Source: Nocardiopsis terrae
Lineage (GTDB): Bacteria > Actinomycetota > Actinomycetes > Streptosporangiales > Streptosporangiaceae
DNA length: 64,000 bases
Reading direction: 5' to 3'
NCBI RefSeq assembly: GCF_014651695.1
Contig: NZ_BMXJ01000012.1
Location: 1-64,000 of the forward strand
In this document: positions 40,177 through 48,863 of the stretch, in pieces
Numbering within the stretch: the stretch's first letter is position 1
Layout: every line of letters starts with the position of its first letter
Position numbers and translations under genes: made by a program
The notes under the pieces: model-generated
Databases searched by the model: none
What the model saw: the letters and a program-made list of their open reading frames with translations, nothing else
What the model was told of the DNA's origin: nothing

Positions 40177-42699
40177 TCAGGGGACGAGGGTGAGCTCGTC
40201 CGTGCCGGCCTTCCGGACCGCCTCCTCGGTCACCGCCCAGGGCAGGGTCTCGCCCCGCGCCCACAGCTCCAACTGGTCGTCGTAGTTGGGGTGGAAGGCG
40301 TGGCCGGAGTTGCCGGTCAGGTGGATCCACCTGGAGGAGTCCCGGTCGGCCAGGTCCACGATCATGCGCATGGACGGCACCGCGGTGATCCCGTACCCCT
40401 CGGCCGCGTTCCAACCCGTGGCGTTCACGATGCTCGAACCACCGGAGCTCTCGACCGGGCCGCGGTTGAACAGCCACTCCACCGGGCCGATCCCCGAGGT
40501 CCCGAACGATTCGTGGGTCGCGGTGAGGGTGTGCAGGTCGCCCCATCGCCAGCCGGCCGGGTCGTCGCCGAGCAGTTCCGTGAGCTCGGCCGTCGCCGCC
40601 TCCATGGCCGCGGCGAGTACCTCGTCCCGGCCGTCGGCCCCGCTCCCCTCCCACCAGGCGGAGTCGGGGTCCTCCAACAGCCGGGTCACCACGTACATGC
40701 CGCGCGAACTGCTGCTCATGTCGATTTCGCCGAGCTCGTCGAAGAGCAGCGGCAGCAGGTGGCGCCAGGTGGCGTTGTAGAAGGCGGCCCCGGCGGAGTC
40801 GGGTTCGTTGAAGCGGTCCCAGTCCGCCAGCAGGGCCTGGGCCTCGGCGGCGGTGCCGTCGACCTCCACGTCCAGCAGGTGGGGGGTGATCTCCTCAGCC
40901 GCACCGTGGTGGGAGTCCATGAGGACGCGTTCCATGTCCTCCACGTCCACCGGTCCGTCCGCGATCGCCTCGTCGAGCAGGTCGTTGATGCGCTGGCTCC
41001 GGTACCCGTAGTCCCAGTCCGCGGTCAGGAAGTGCTCGTAGTCCTCGTCCACGGCCGACTGGTTGGCGGTGACGATCACCCCGGACTCGGGGTTGAGCAC
41101 GCTGGGGAGCTCGTCGAAGGGGATGTACTCCTCCTCCCAGTCGTAGTCCGAGACCCATCCGGGGGCGGGCCAGCGGCCGTCGCCCTCGCCGCGGACCGGG
41201 ACCAGACCGGGTGCCTGGTAGCCGATGTTGCCCTCGTTGTCCGCGTAGACGAGGTTCTGCGCCGGGACGTCGAACTTGCTCGCCGCCTCGCGGAAGCCGT
41301 CCCAGTCCCGGGACCGGTTCATGGCGAAGAGGCCGTCGGCCACGGTGCCCGGCTGGAGCGCGGTCCACCGCAGGGACACCTCGTAGGGGGCGTCGTCGCC
41401 CCCGTCCGGGTTCTCGCCGATCTCGCGCAGGTCGGCGCCGGCTTCGGCGGTCGACAGGATCGGGCCGCGGTGTGTGGAGCGGACGGTCAGCTCGACGTCC
41501 TCGCCGCCGGAGACCGCGATGGTCTCCTCGACGATCTCCAACGGGCGCTCCTCGCCGTCCACCACGTAGTGGTCGCCCTCGACCTGTTCCAGGTAGAGGT
41601 CCATCACGTCGGGGTTGAGGTTGGTGAAGCCCCAGGCGATGGACTCGTTCTGGCCGATGACCACGCCGGGCAGGCCGGAGAAGCTGAACCCGCTCACGTC
41701 GAACGGGCACTCCTCGGTGAGCTCCGTGCAGTGCAGCCCCATCTGGTACCAGGTGGAGGGCATCGACGCGCCCAGGTGGGGGTCGTTGGTCAGCAGGGGG
41801 GCGCCGGTTCCGGTGTGCTCACCGGAGACGACCCAGGAGTTGGAGCCCAGGTCGGGGCTGGTGGACGGGCCGAGGAGGTCGGGGACGGCCGCGTGGATCC
41901 CGGAGAGCCCCTCGACCGCCGCGAGGGCCTCCTCGGGCAGCTCGGGGGCGCGGCCCAGGTCGGCCTCGGGGGCGGATCCCCGGTGCTCGTCGGTGTCGGT
42001 GATGGGGGCGTGCCGCCCGGTCGGATAGACCGGGTAGAGGTCCTCGACCATGTCCTCGTCGAGGCCCGCGGCGAGCAGCTGGGCGCGTTCGGTCTCCGCC
42101 TGGAGGTTGCCGCCCAGGTCCCAGGCCATGGCCTTGAGCCAGGCGAGACTGTCGGTGGGCGTCCAGGGCTCGACGGTGTAGTCGTCCGCGGTGACACCGA
42201 GGAGCCCGTACTCCAGGCCGGCCTCCAGGCCCTCGTTGTCGTCGATCCAGGCGTTCACCCCGGCCGCGTAGGCGTCCAGGTAGCGCCGGGTGTCCTCCTC
42301 CAGGAGGTCGTACTCCTGCTCGGCGACCCGGCGCCAGCCCATGGTGCGCAGGTAGACGTCGGTCTCCACCTGGTCCGGCCCGAAGAGCTCGGCCGTGCGG
42401 CCCGCCGTGACGTGGCGGCGGAAGTCCATCTCCCAGAAGCGGTCCTGCGCGTGGGTGAACCCCTGCGCCACGAAGAGGTCCTCGGCGTTGTCCGAGTACA
42501 CGTGCGCCACGCCCCACTCGTCCCGGAGCACGGTCACCGGTGCGCCGAGCTCGGGCAGGGACAGCTCTCCGGAGGTCGTCGGGAACGACTGTCGAACCGC
42601 CCAGACGCCAAGCAAAGACGCAATCAGAGCAAGAGACGCAATAGTGGCGACAAACCCCAAAAGGACACGAAAAAGGACACGCTTCCGCAATACACCCAT
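40177..42699 (-). CDS. Penicillin acylase family N-terminal nucleophile hydrolase
   Basis: This 840-aa precursor has an N-terminal membrane/signal helix (VLLGFVATIASLALIASLLGVW) and an alpha-chain with VLRDEWGVAHVYSDNAEDLFVAQGFTHAQDRFWEMD. The autoprocessing site lies before Ser286 in LGSNSWVVSGEHT, and the beta-chain has NDPHLGASMPSTWYQMGLH and the oxyanion/Asn region NQSAVDEDYEHFLTADWDYG. Such enzymes cleave amides (penicillins, acyl-homoserine lactones, other N-acyl compounds) outside the cytoplasm; the substrate cannot be read here. It is a single-gene unit. Confidence 0.9.
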   Translation of the reverse strand: MGVLRKRVLFRVLLGFVATIASLALIASLLGVWAVRQSFPTTSGELSLPELGAPVTVLRDEWGVAHVYSDNAEDLFVAQGFTHAQDRFWEMDFRRHVTAGRTAELFGPDQVETDVYLRTMGWRRVAEQEYDLLEEDTRRYLDAYAAGVNAWIDDNEGLEAGLEYGLLGVTADDYTVEPWTPTDSLAWLKAMAWDLGGNLQAETERAQLLAAGLDEDMVEDLYPVYPTGRHAPITDTDEHRGSAPEADLGRAPELPEEALAAVEGLSGIHAAVPDLLGPSTSPDLGSNSWVVSGEHTGTGAPLLTNDPHLGASMPSTWYQMGLHCTELTEECPFDVSGFSFSGLPGVVIGQNESIAWGFTNLNPDVMDLYLEQVEGDHYVVDGEERPLEIVEETIAVSGGEDVELTVRSTHRGPILSTAEAGADLREIGENPDGGDDAPYEVSLRWTALQPGTVADGLFAMNRSRDWDGFREAASKFDVPAQNLVYADNEGNIGYQAPGLVPVRGEGDGRWPAPGWVSDYDWEEEYIPFDELPSVLNPESGVIVTANQSAVDEDYEHFLTADWDYGYRSQRINDLLDEAIADGPVDVEDMERVLMDSHHGAAEEITPHLLDVEVDGTAAEAQALLADWDRFNEPDSAGAAFYNATWRHLLPLLFDELGEIDMSSSSRGMYVVTRLLEDPDSAWWEGSGADGRDEVLAAAMEAATAELTELLGDDPAGWRWGDLHTLTATHESFGTSGIGPVEWLFNRGPVESSGGSSIVNATGWNAAEGYGITAVPSMRMIVDLADRDSSRWIHLTGNSGHAFHPNYDDQLELWARGETLPWAVTEEAVRKAGTDELTLVP

Positions 42700-42870
42700 G
42701 GCGGAACCATAAGGTGTCCTGCCTCACGTGCTCTAGGTCTCAGGCCGGGCGTTCCGAATTGTTACCAACTGGTAGGTCCTTCTTCGTGGGCCGACGGGCC
42801 TGGTCGGGGGCTCGGCGGGGTCCGGGGACGAGGGCCCGGGCCCCGCCGGGGCCCTCCGCGAGGCGGGCCG

Positions 42871-43926
42871 TCAGGTGCGCAGAGACTCCCGGAACCGGGC
42901 GCCCGCCTCGGCGGCCTCGGCGTACAGCCGGGCGACCAGCTCGGCGGCGGGCAGCTCCCGGGCCTGCCGGAAGCCGGTGCCCGCCCACAGGGCCATGCCC
43001 TCGGGGTCGGAGCGCCGGGCCGCGGCGGCCCGCAGCGGCCTGGTCATGTGGTGCACCTCGGGGTAGGCAGCTGGGGCCCCGGGGTGTTCACGCATGAAGC
43101 GGTTGGTCAGACCGCGCGCCGGACGCCCGGTGAACGCCCGGGTCAGAGCGGTCCCGGTGAAGGCCGGGTCGGCCAGCGCGGCCTTGTGCGGGGGATGCGC
43201 ACCGCTCTCCGGACAGCGCAGGAAGGCCGTGCCGAGCTGGACGGCGACGGCCCCGGCAGCCAGGGCGGCGGCCGCGTCCGCGCCGGTCATGATGCCGCCG
43301 GCCGCGATCACCGGCACCTCGACGGCGCGCACGACCTCGGGCAGCAGTTCCAGGAGGGGGCGGTCCTCACCCCGGGCGGGGTCGAAGGTGGCGCGGTGCC
43401 CTCCGGCCTCCACACCCTGGACGCACACCCCGTCGGCGCCCCGGGACACGGCGGTGCGGGCCTCGTCGACGGTGGTGGCGGTGACGACCGTGGCCGACCC
43501 CGCCTCCCGCAGGCGTTCCAGGACACCCGCAGAGGGGCAGCCGAAGGTGAAGCTCACGAGCGGAACGGCCGCGGAGGCCAACAGGTCGACCTTGGCGTCC
43601 CAGGAGTCGTCGTCATGCCTGGCCGGGCCGACCTCCGTCCCGTGGCGGCGGGCGTCCCCGGCCAGCTCGGACCGGTAGTCGGCGAGCGCCGGTTCGGGTG
43701 CGGGGGCACCGGAGGGAACGAACACGTTCACGCCGAACACGTCCGTCCCCAGGCCCCGGACCCCGTCGATCTGCTCGCCCAGCGCTTCGGCGGACAGGTA
43801 CCCGGCGGCGAGCGCCCCCAGGCCGCCCGCCCCGCTCACCGCGTGCACCAGAGCGGGCGTGGAAGCACCCCCGGCCATCGGGGCCTGGAGGATCGGACGC
43901 GCCCTCAGGAGTTCGGGCAGGTTCAT
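42871..43926 (-). CDS. Nitronate monooxygenase (2-nitropropane dioxygenase family)
   Basis: This 351-aa FMN-dependent TIM-barrel protein starts MNLPELLRARPILQAPMAGGASTPALVHAVSGAGGLGALAAGYLS. It has GADGVCVQGVEAGGHRA (flavin phosphate and catalytic His region) and VIAAGGIMTGADAAAALAAGAVAVQLGTAFL. It oxidises alkyl nitronates such as propionate 3-nitronate. ATG 43926 is chosen over the upstream in-frame ATG because the family begins with this barrel strand and GGGGGAAG precedes it. The MFS gene upstream lies on the same strand, 90 bp away. Confidence 0.87.
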   Translation of the reverse strand: MNLPELLRARPILQAPMAGGASTPALVHAVSGAGGLGALAAGYLSAEALGEQIDGVRGLGTDVFGVNVFVPSGAPAPEPALADYRSELAGDARRHGTEVGPARHDDDSWDAKVDLLASAAVPLVSFTFGCPSAGVLERLREAGSATVVTATTVDEARTAVSRGADGVCVQGVEAGGHRATFDPARGEDRPLLELLPEVVRAVEVPVIAAGGIMTGADAAAALAAGAVAVQLGTAFLRCPESGAHPPHKAALADPAFTGTALTRAFTGRPARGLTNRFMREHPGAPAAYPEVHHMTRPLRAAAARRSDPEGMALWAGTGFRQARELPAAELVARLYAEAAEAGARFRESLRT

Positions 43927-44016
43927 GGTCTCTCGCTTCCCCCACGTCAGCGGTTCCCGCCTCACTTGGGCCGCAGGCTAACAGCCGGGGCCGGGCCGCC
44001 CTCGGGCCGGGCCGGT

Positions 44017-45297
44017 TCAGGGGCCCTCCCCGGCGTCCTCCCGCACGTCGTTCTGCCGTACGGCCCAGGTGAAGTCCGCGGACTCCGGGAAGAGCCGGGT
44101 GAGGACCATGGCGGCCACCGCCAGCACGAGGGCCGCGACGGCCAGCGCGGACACGGCGAACGGGATCCCCCACAGCTCCCACAGCCAGCCGAAGGAACCG
44201 GTCGTGGCGACGCTCCCGACCAGTGTCGCCACCGTCATCGCCGAGAACATGGTGTTCCGGTTGGCGTCGGTGAACATCAGCTGGCTCCACACCCCGGACA
44301 GCACACCGCCCAGACCGATCAGGAACTCCGCGACCACCAGACCGGCGACCAGCGGGACCACCCCGTACGCGGCCAGGACCAGGGGCAGCCCGATCCCCGT
44401 CGAGACCAGCGGCCCCCACAGGTGCGGGCGGTCCCGGTCCACCCAGCGCGCACAGGCCGCCCCCGCGGTCAGGGACAGGCTCATCAGCAGGAGCACCAGG
44501 CCGTTCAGGCGTACGTCCTCGCCGCCGTACTCGGCCAGCAGCATCGGCTGCCAGGCCACCACGAGCAGCATCGTGGCCACCATCAGGGAGAGCGCCAGGA
44601 CCACCTGGGGGACGAAGCGCCGGGACGCCACCAGGAGCACCGACTCGAGGACGATCGCGCTGATCCGCCGGTCCGGCTGGCCGGGGGTGGCGGGGAAGCA
44701 CCAGGGGGCCAGTACCGCCAGCAGCAGTACCAGCACACCTCCCAGGGCGATCATCGTCTCGGCCGGCAGCCACGTCCCCGCCACCATCACCGAGGCCGCG
44801 CCCAGCACCGAGCCCGTCCTGGCGGACACCGCGCCGACCCGCACGATCCGCGCGATCCGCCGGCTCCGGTCGCGGTCGCCGACCCGGTTGACCAGGATCG
44901 CGATGAGGGTCCCGGACTTCAGGGACGCCCCGACGTTGCCCAGGCACACGCCCACCACGGTCAGCGCGAGCCCTTCGGCGGTACCGAGGACCACCAGACC
45001 CGTCCCCCACACCGCCAGACCGGCCGTCAGCAGGCGGCGGTGCCCGTACCGGTCGCCCATGGCTCCGCTGGGCGCCTCCATGAGCAGGCCGAGGAGGTGG
45101 CCCGCGGCGAGTGTCGCGCCCACGGCCCACGGCTCGGCGCCGCGCGCGATGATCACCGTGACGAAGACGGCGCCGAACGCGAAGTCGGCCAGGGTGTGGA
45201 CCGTCGTGTAGAGGCTGAGCCGGGCGAGGAGCGGGAACCTGCCGCCCTCTCCGCTCGGCGTTCGCGGGGGTTCTCCTGGGGAGGGAGTGGTCGCCAT
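44017..45297 (-). CDS. MFS transporter
   Basis: This 426-aa protein has about 12 membrane helices. The loop after helix 2 reads APSGAMGDRYGHRRLLTAG, the major-facilitator G.LADRFG.R motif, with a corresponding RWVDRDRPHLWGPLV in the second half. It resembles the small drug/unknown-substrate exporters of actinomycetes. It may be cotranscribed with the nitronate monooxygenase gene downstream, but no functional link is known. Confidence 0.85.
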   Translation of the reverse strand: MATTPSPGEPPRTPSGEGGRFPLLARLSLYTTVHTLADFAFGAVFVTVIIARGAEPWAVGATLAAGHLLGLLMEAPSGAMGDRYGHRRLLTAGLAVWGTGLVVLGTAEGLALTVVGVCLGNVGASLKSGTLIAILVNRVGDRDRSRRIARIVRVGAVSARTGSVLGAASVMVAGTWLPAETMIALGGVLVLLLAVLAPWCFPATPGQPDRRISAIVLESVLLVASRRFVPQVVLALSLMVATMLLVVAWQPMLLAEYGGEDVRLNGLVLLLMSLSLTAGAACARWVDRDRPHLWGPLVSTGIGLPLVLAAYGVVPLVAGLVVAEFLIGLGGVLSGVWSQLMFTDANRNTMFSAMTVATLVGSVATTGSFGWLWELWGIPFAVSALAVAALVLAVAAMVLTRLFPESADFTWAVRQNDVREDAGEGP

Positions 45298-45417
45298 GGG
45301 CGGTCCGCTTCCGTGTGGACCCGTGTGCGGGCCGGTGGGATTTTGCCGACGGTAACAGTGCCCGGCCCCGTCACTCCACGTGTTTTCCCGGTGGCTTCCC
45401 GGCTCCCGCTCCTCCGT

Positions 45418-45918
45418 TCAGCCGACGGTGGCGAGGTAGGTGCGGATCACCGCAGCGAGGTCGTTCAGATTGTCCGGGTCTTCTGACACGGGGCGTGGCG
45501 GATCCTGCGACGGGTTGGCCAGCAGGTCGCCTTCGGGTACCCGGGGGAGGGGAACCAGCGGTCGTGGTTCGGGCGGTGGGGGCATGTAGGGGCGGGCCAG
45601 CGGGCCCGCGTCCTCTTCCGGTCCGGTATCGCGGTAGCCGTTCGCCCAGCGTGCGGATGTCTCCGACAGTCGATGGCCGGGGAAGACGCCGGGTTCGCGC
45701 GCGAGGCGCGTCAGTGTCGGCGTCGGCTCGGGTGAGACAGGCGCGGCGGGCAGCCGGGGGCGGTTGGGCGCCGGGGGAAGCGCGGTCCGCTCCCACCTGG
45801 GTGTCTGGGGGACGAACACGAACGTCAGGGCCGCCGACAGCAGTGCGGCGGCGATGGCCCAGGCCTGTCCGACCAGGGTTCGACGTGGCCTGCGGTGTCG
45901 CCCGCTAGGCTGATGCAT
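45418..45918 (-). CDS. Hypothetical membrane-anchored Pro-rich protein, 166 aa
   Basis: The ATG 45918 follows a perfect AGGAGG. The product has a basic N-terminus (MHQPSGRHRRPRRTLVGQ), one hydrophobic helix (AWAIAAALLSAALTFVFV) and a long Pro/Arg-rich outer tail ending DLAAVIRTYLATVG, with no known motif. It follows the RsbW-like ATPase on the same strand after 143 bp and might belong to that regulatory cluster. Function unknown. Confidence 0.6.
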   Translation of the reverse strand: MHQPSGRHRRPRRTLVGQAWAIAAALLSAALTFVFVPQTPRWERTALPPAPNRPRLPAAPVSPEPTPTLTRLAREPGVFPGHRLSETSARWANGYRDTGPEEDAGPLARPYMPPPPEPRPLVPLPRVPEGDLLANPSQDPPRPVSEDPDNLNDLAAVIRTYLATVG

Positions 45919-46061
45919 GATGGCCTCCTGCTTTCTCAGGTGGTTGTCGCGCCCCGGCCCGGTGCTCCTAACACCGGCTGGGGCATCTTCGTGTGTGCTG
46001 TTAGGGCGGGTGTCAATGGCCCCTCGGGCTGCGCTTCCCGCCGCGTTGGTGCTGTGCTCGC

Positions 46062-46580
46062 TCAGGCTTCGTCGAGGTCGCGCTGGGGATCGATGAACGC
46101 CCACACCGTCAGCGGGCCGTCGGGATGGTTGGTCCACCACCACTTCTTCGAGAGCGCAGTGACCAGGGTCAGGCCGTACCCTTCGGCGTTCAGCTCCTCG
46201 GAGCAGTCGGGCACGCCGGGGTAGGTGGACGGTCGGCCAGCGCGGGGCCCGTCGTCGGTCACCCTCATCAGGACGAAGTCGCCGGGCATGACCTCCAGGG
46301 TGATCCTGACCCGCCCGCATCGACCTCCGGAGGCCGTGTGCCTGACCGCGTTGGTGACCAGCTCGCTGGCGACGAGTACGACCGGAGCGGCCCGGTCCTC
46401 GTCGAACCCGGTGGCCCTCCGGCACCAGGCGCGGATGCGTGCGACCTGTTCAGGCCTCCCGTCGAAGTAGCCCGTGGCCTCCCCGCGCCAACGGTTCCTG
46501 GCTCGTGCCGCGCCCCCGCGCGGCACAAGCTGGTTATTGTCTGGCCCGCGCCTCGGTCGTGGGATCTCGTATCCGGTCAT
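46062..46580 (-). CDS. RsbW-like ATP-binding (HATPase) regulatory protein
   Basis: This 172-aa protein has a GHKL ATPase fold with VVLVASELVTNAVRHTASGG (N box), VTDDGPRAGRP (G1) and EGYGLTLVTALSKKWWW (G2). Such stand-alone ATPases act as anti-sigma factor kinases or their relatives. ATG 46580 follows GGAGGG at ideal spacing; an upstream ATG lacks a site. It is divergent from an XRE/DUF397 pair, the combination found in Streptomyces whiJ/abaA-type clusters. Its partner is therefore probably a regulator rather than a sigma factor. Confidence 0.85.
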   Translation of the reverse strand: MTGYEIPRPRRGPDNNQLVPRGGAARARNRWRGEATGYFDGRPEQVARIRAWCRRATGFDEDRAAPVVLVASELVTNAVRHTASGGRCGRVRITLEVMPGDFVLMRVTDDGPRAGRPSTYPGVPDCSEELNAEGYGLTLVTALSKKWWWTNHPDGPLTVWAFIDPQRDLDEA

Positions 46581-46761
46581 CCATGCCCTCCGAGTGGCGG
46601 TAGGAGTTCGCTCCATCAGACGAAAGCGTGCGAGTTGGGCCCTCGCCGCGCAGAGAGGTCTCCGGTGCGCCAGATCGGTCAGCCGCACCTGAAGCCGCCC
46701 TGGGCTGTAACCCTGGGTGTGGAAGAGAACACGCTTGCGATCAGAACCATGATGCAGCTTA

Positions 46762-46797
46762 AAAATATTCTCTGCAACCTTCTCTAGAAAATATTTT
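46762..46797. promoter_or_regulatory. AT-rich inverted repeat between RsbW-like and XRE genes
   Basis: AAAATATT (46762-46769) and AATATTTT (46790-46797) form an inverted repeat in an otherwise GC-rich region, and the spacer has two TTCTCT-like words. It is a plausible operator for the XRE protein and a promoter region for the divergent genes. Confidence 0.5.
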
Positions 46798-46862
46798 CAG
46801 GAAGATGCAAAGGTCATGCGAGACAATGAGCGACGATCTGAGCCAAGCCCGAGCCGATCAGG

Positions 46863-47741
46863 ATGGGTGCACTGATGACCGAACGCCATGCCCCGGCGGC
46901 CAGCCGCCGCAAGCTGGGGATACTGCTTCGGCAACTCCGGGAGAGCAACGACTTCACCGGCGAGCAGGTCGCGAAGCAGCTTCGCGTGCGCTCACCGAAG
47001 ATCTACCGGGTCGAGGGTGGCAAAGTCGTTCCCACTCACCCCGAGCTGACCATGCTCATGGACCTCTACCAGGCCACGGAGGAACACCGGGAAATTCTCC
47101 TCCAACTCGCGGAGGAGGCGCGGCGCAAGGGCTGGTACGAGTCCTATGAGAGCGTCCTGCCGCCCAAGTTCGAGACCTATGTGGGCTTGGAGTCGGACGC
47201 CACGTCCCTGCGGGCGTACGAGCCCAGCCTGGTACACGGCCTGCTCCAGACGAAGGACTACGCCCACGCCGTTCTCACAGCGGGCAACCCGGCCGAACAC
47301 CCCGACGACATCGATCTCCTCACCGACCTGCGGCTGCGTCGGCAGGAGCTTCTCACCCGTGAGCACGACCCGCTTCAGTTCTGGGTCGTCCTGGAAGAGA
47401 TCGTGCTGCATTGTCCTGTCGGAGGTGCTCAGGTCCTCGCCGAACAATTGCGCCACCTGCTCGCCGTCGCCACGGAACTGCCCCACGTGACCATCCAGAT
47501 CATCCCTACGTCCGTGGGGGCCCACGCGGGGCTCGCGGGCTCCTTCAGCATCCTGGAGTTCGAACCGTCGTCCCCCGAAGTGATCTACGTGGACAGTCAC
47601 GGAGGCAACCTGACACTGGAGAAAACCCGCGATCTACGCCGCTGTAAGCTCCTCTACAACCACCTTCTCGCCGATGCCCTCTCCACGAAGGAGTCGGTCC
47701 AGCTCATCAAGGCCGCTTTGGAGGACACCCGTGAACCGTGA
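46863..47741 (+). CDS. XRE-family regulator with DUF5753 domain
   Basis: This 292-aa protein has HTH LGILLRQLRESNDFTGEQVAKQLRVRSPKIYRVEGGK at about residues 17-55. A DUF5753 ligand/partner domain follows (YVGLESDATSLRAYEPSLVHGLLQTKDYAHAVL) and ends in the family's typical SFSILEFEPSSPEVIYVDSHGGNL. It overlaps by 11 bp a DUF397 gene. Such pairs (for example Scr1/Scr2 and whiJ paralogues) control development and antibiotic production. ATG 46875 is an equally possible start. Confidence 0.88.
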   Translation: MGALMTERHAPAASRRKLGILLRQLRESNDFTGEQVAKQLRVRSPKIYRVEGGKVVPTHPELTMLMDLYQATEEHREILLQLAEEARRKGWYESYESVLPPKFETYVGLESDATSLRAYEPSLVHGLLQTKDYAHAVLTAGNPAEHPDDIDLLTDLRLRRQELLTREHDPLQFWVVLEEIVLHCPVGGAQVLAEQLRHLLAVATELPHVTIQIIPTSVGAHAGLAGSFSILEFEPSSPEVIYVDSHGGNLTLEKTRDLRRCKLLYNHLLADALSTKESVQLIKAALEDTREP

Positions 47742-48141
47742 ACCCGAAGCCCTCACTATTCAGCACACCGAGCCGGTCACCGCACCCTGGGTCAAGGCGA
47801 GCGCGAGCACGAGTGCCCAGGGCTGCGTCCAGGTGCGGGTTCCACGTGCGGGCCTGATCGAGGTCGGAGACACCAAGAACCCCGACGGCCCCACCATCAC
47901 TGTCTCCGGCGCTGACTGGGAACACTTCCTCACCCAGGTCATCCGAGGCGACACCACTGGTTCCGGAAGGCTGAGAGCTGAGTTCCTCCCTGAGGGCGGT
48001 TTCACCCTCACCGACACCGCCACTCCGAACTCGCCCGTGCTCGCCTACACCAAGGCCGAGTGGGACGCCTTCAAACTCGGCGTCGATGCCGGAGAACTCC
48101 GCAGTGGCGCCCCGGACGGAACCCTTGTCGGCGGGCGATAG
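47731..48141 (+). CDS. DUF397 protein, two-domain
   Basis: This 136-aa protein has a first DUF397 unit WVKASASTSAQGCVQVRVPRAGLIEVGDTKNPDGPTITVSGADWEHFLTQV. A second, weaker one (GGFTLTDTATPNSPVLAYTKAEWDAFKLGV) follows. Most family members have only one domain of about 65 aa. The GTG at 47731 has GGAGGA upstream and overlaps the XRE gene, so the two are coupled. DUF397 proteins bind their XRE partner and alter its activity. Function in regulation is inferred. Confidence 0.85.
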   Translation: MNREPEALTIQHTEPVTAPWVKASASTSAQGCVQVRVPRAGLIEVGDTKNPDGPTITVSGADWEHFLTQVIRGDTTGSGRLRAEFLPEGGFTLTDTATPNSPVLAYTKAEWDAFKLGVDAGELRSGAPDGTLVGGR

Positions 48142-48274
48142 CTACGAACTGGTGCGATAGGCACGCGGAGAACTCGATGCGCGGCCTTGAGTGGCACAAG
48201 GGCGAGAGGTTCAGAGGCGCCAGGGTTATCAGTCCCGGTCTCTTCCAGTCCCTGTCCACAAGCACGAGGGCGGG

Positions 48275-48313
48275 CCGCGGTGCGCCCACCGCGTAGGGGC
48301 GGGCGCACCGCGG
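48275..48313. terminator. Bidirectional terminator
   Basis: CCGCGGTGCGCCC (48275-48287) pairs perfectly over 13 bp with GGGCGCACCGCGG (48301-48313), between the convergent DUF397 and CYTH genes. Confidence 0.82.
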
Positions 48314-48320
48314 GCGTCGC

Positions 48321-48863
48321 TCATTCCATATCGAAGCGCAGGTCGGTGATGGTGGAAAGGTCGATGCCGTAGCGGGCGTAGACCTTGGTGGTGTTCTCCC
48401 CCGTCAGCTCCGCCTCGTCGTAGCCGAGCAGGGCCGCGACACGTACCACTTCGGCGCGGCTGTGTGCTTCTATCTCCAGATAGGCCGGGATTCGCGGCCA
48501 GGTGTCGATCTCCAACTGTGCACCGTCGAGGCTGAAGCTGCGGCGACGGTTCTCCTGGTAGGCCTTGGGGACGTAGCCGAGCTTGCCCAGGAGGGCGTTG
48601 GTGGTCTCGAAGTCACCGACTTCTGTCTCGGTCTCGCGAGTGCCGCCGATGGCGTCGGAGTTGATCTCCTTGACCGTGAGCGTGACCTGGCTTCCGGTGT
48701 CGCGCAGGCGTACCCAGCGAGAGGCGTCCCCGGGTTCGATGTCGTAGACGTAGCGCCGTTGGAGTACTTCCCCGAGGTCGGAGCCGCCCTTGTCCAGGAT
48801 GAGCCGGGCCACTTCCTCGGGCTCGATGTCCAGAGCCTTGGCCTCGTACTCGATCACGCTCAT
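48321..48863 (-). CDS. CYTH-domain protein (triphosphate tunnel fold)
   Basis: This 180-aa protein starts MSVIEYEAKAL, with the ExExK signature of CYTH proteins exactly at E5-x-E7-x-K9. Further tunnel residues lie in SRWVRLRDTG, VTLTVKEI and AQLEIDTWPRIPAYLEIEA. The family includes thiamine-triphosphatase, class IV adenylate cyclase and inorganic triphosphatases; all act on triphosphates with divalent metal. The ATG overlaps the stop of the radical SAM gene (ATGA), so both are translated together. The substrate is unknown and may be the nucleotide-type product of the partner. Confidence 0.88.
   Translation of the reverse strand: MSVIEYEAKALDIEPEEVARLILDKGGSDLGEVLQRRYVYDIEPGDASRWVRLRDTGSQVTLTVKEINSDAIGGTRETETEVGDFETTNALLGKLGYVPKAYQENRRRSFSLDGAQLEIDTWPRIPAYLEIEAHSRAEVVRVAALLGYDEAELTGENTTKVYARYGIDLSTITDLRFDME

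Noticed and set aside
40291..45486. Very long forward-strand open frame opposite the acylase, nitronate monooxygenase and MFS genes
   Set aside because: It is a high-GC antisense artefact. The reverse-strand genes have clear families and starts, while this frame has low-complexity, motif-free sequence.
46863..48141. XRE/DUF397 as a classical toxin-antitoxin pair
   Set aside because: Known pairs of this kind act as regulators; neither protein has a toxin motif.
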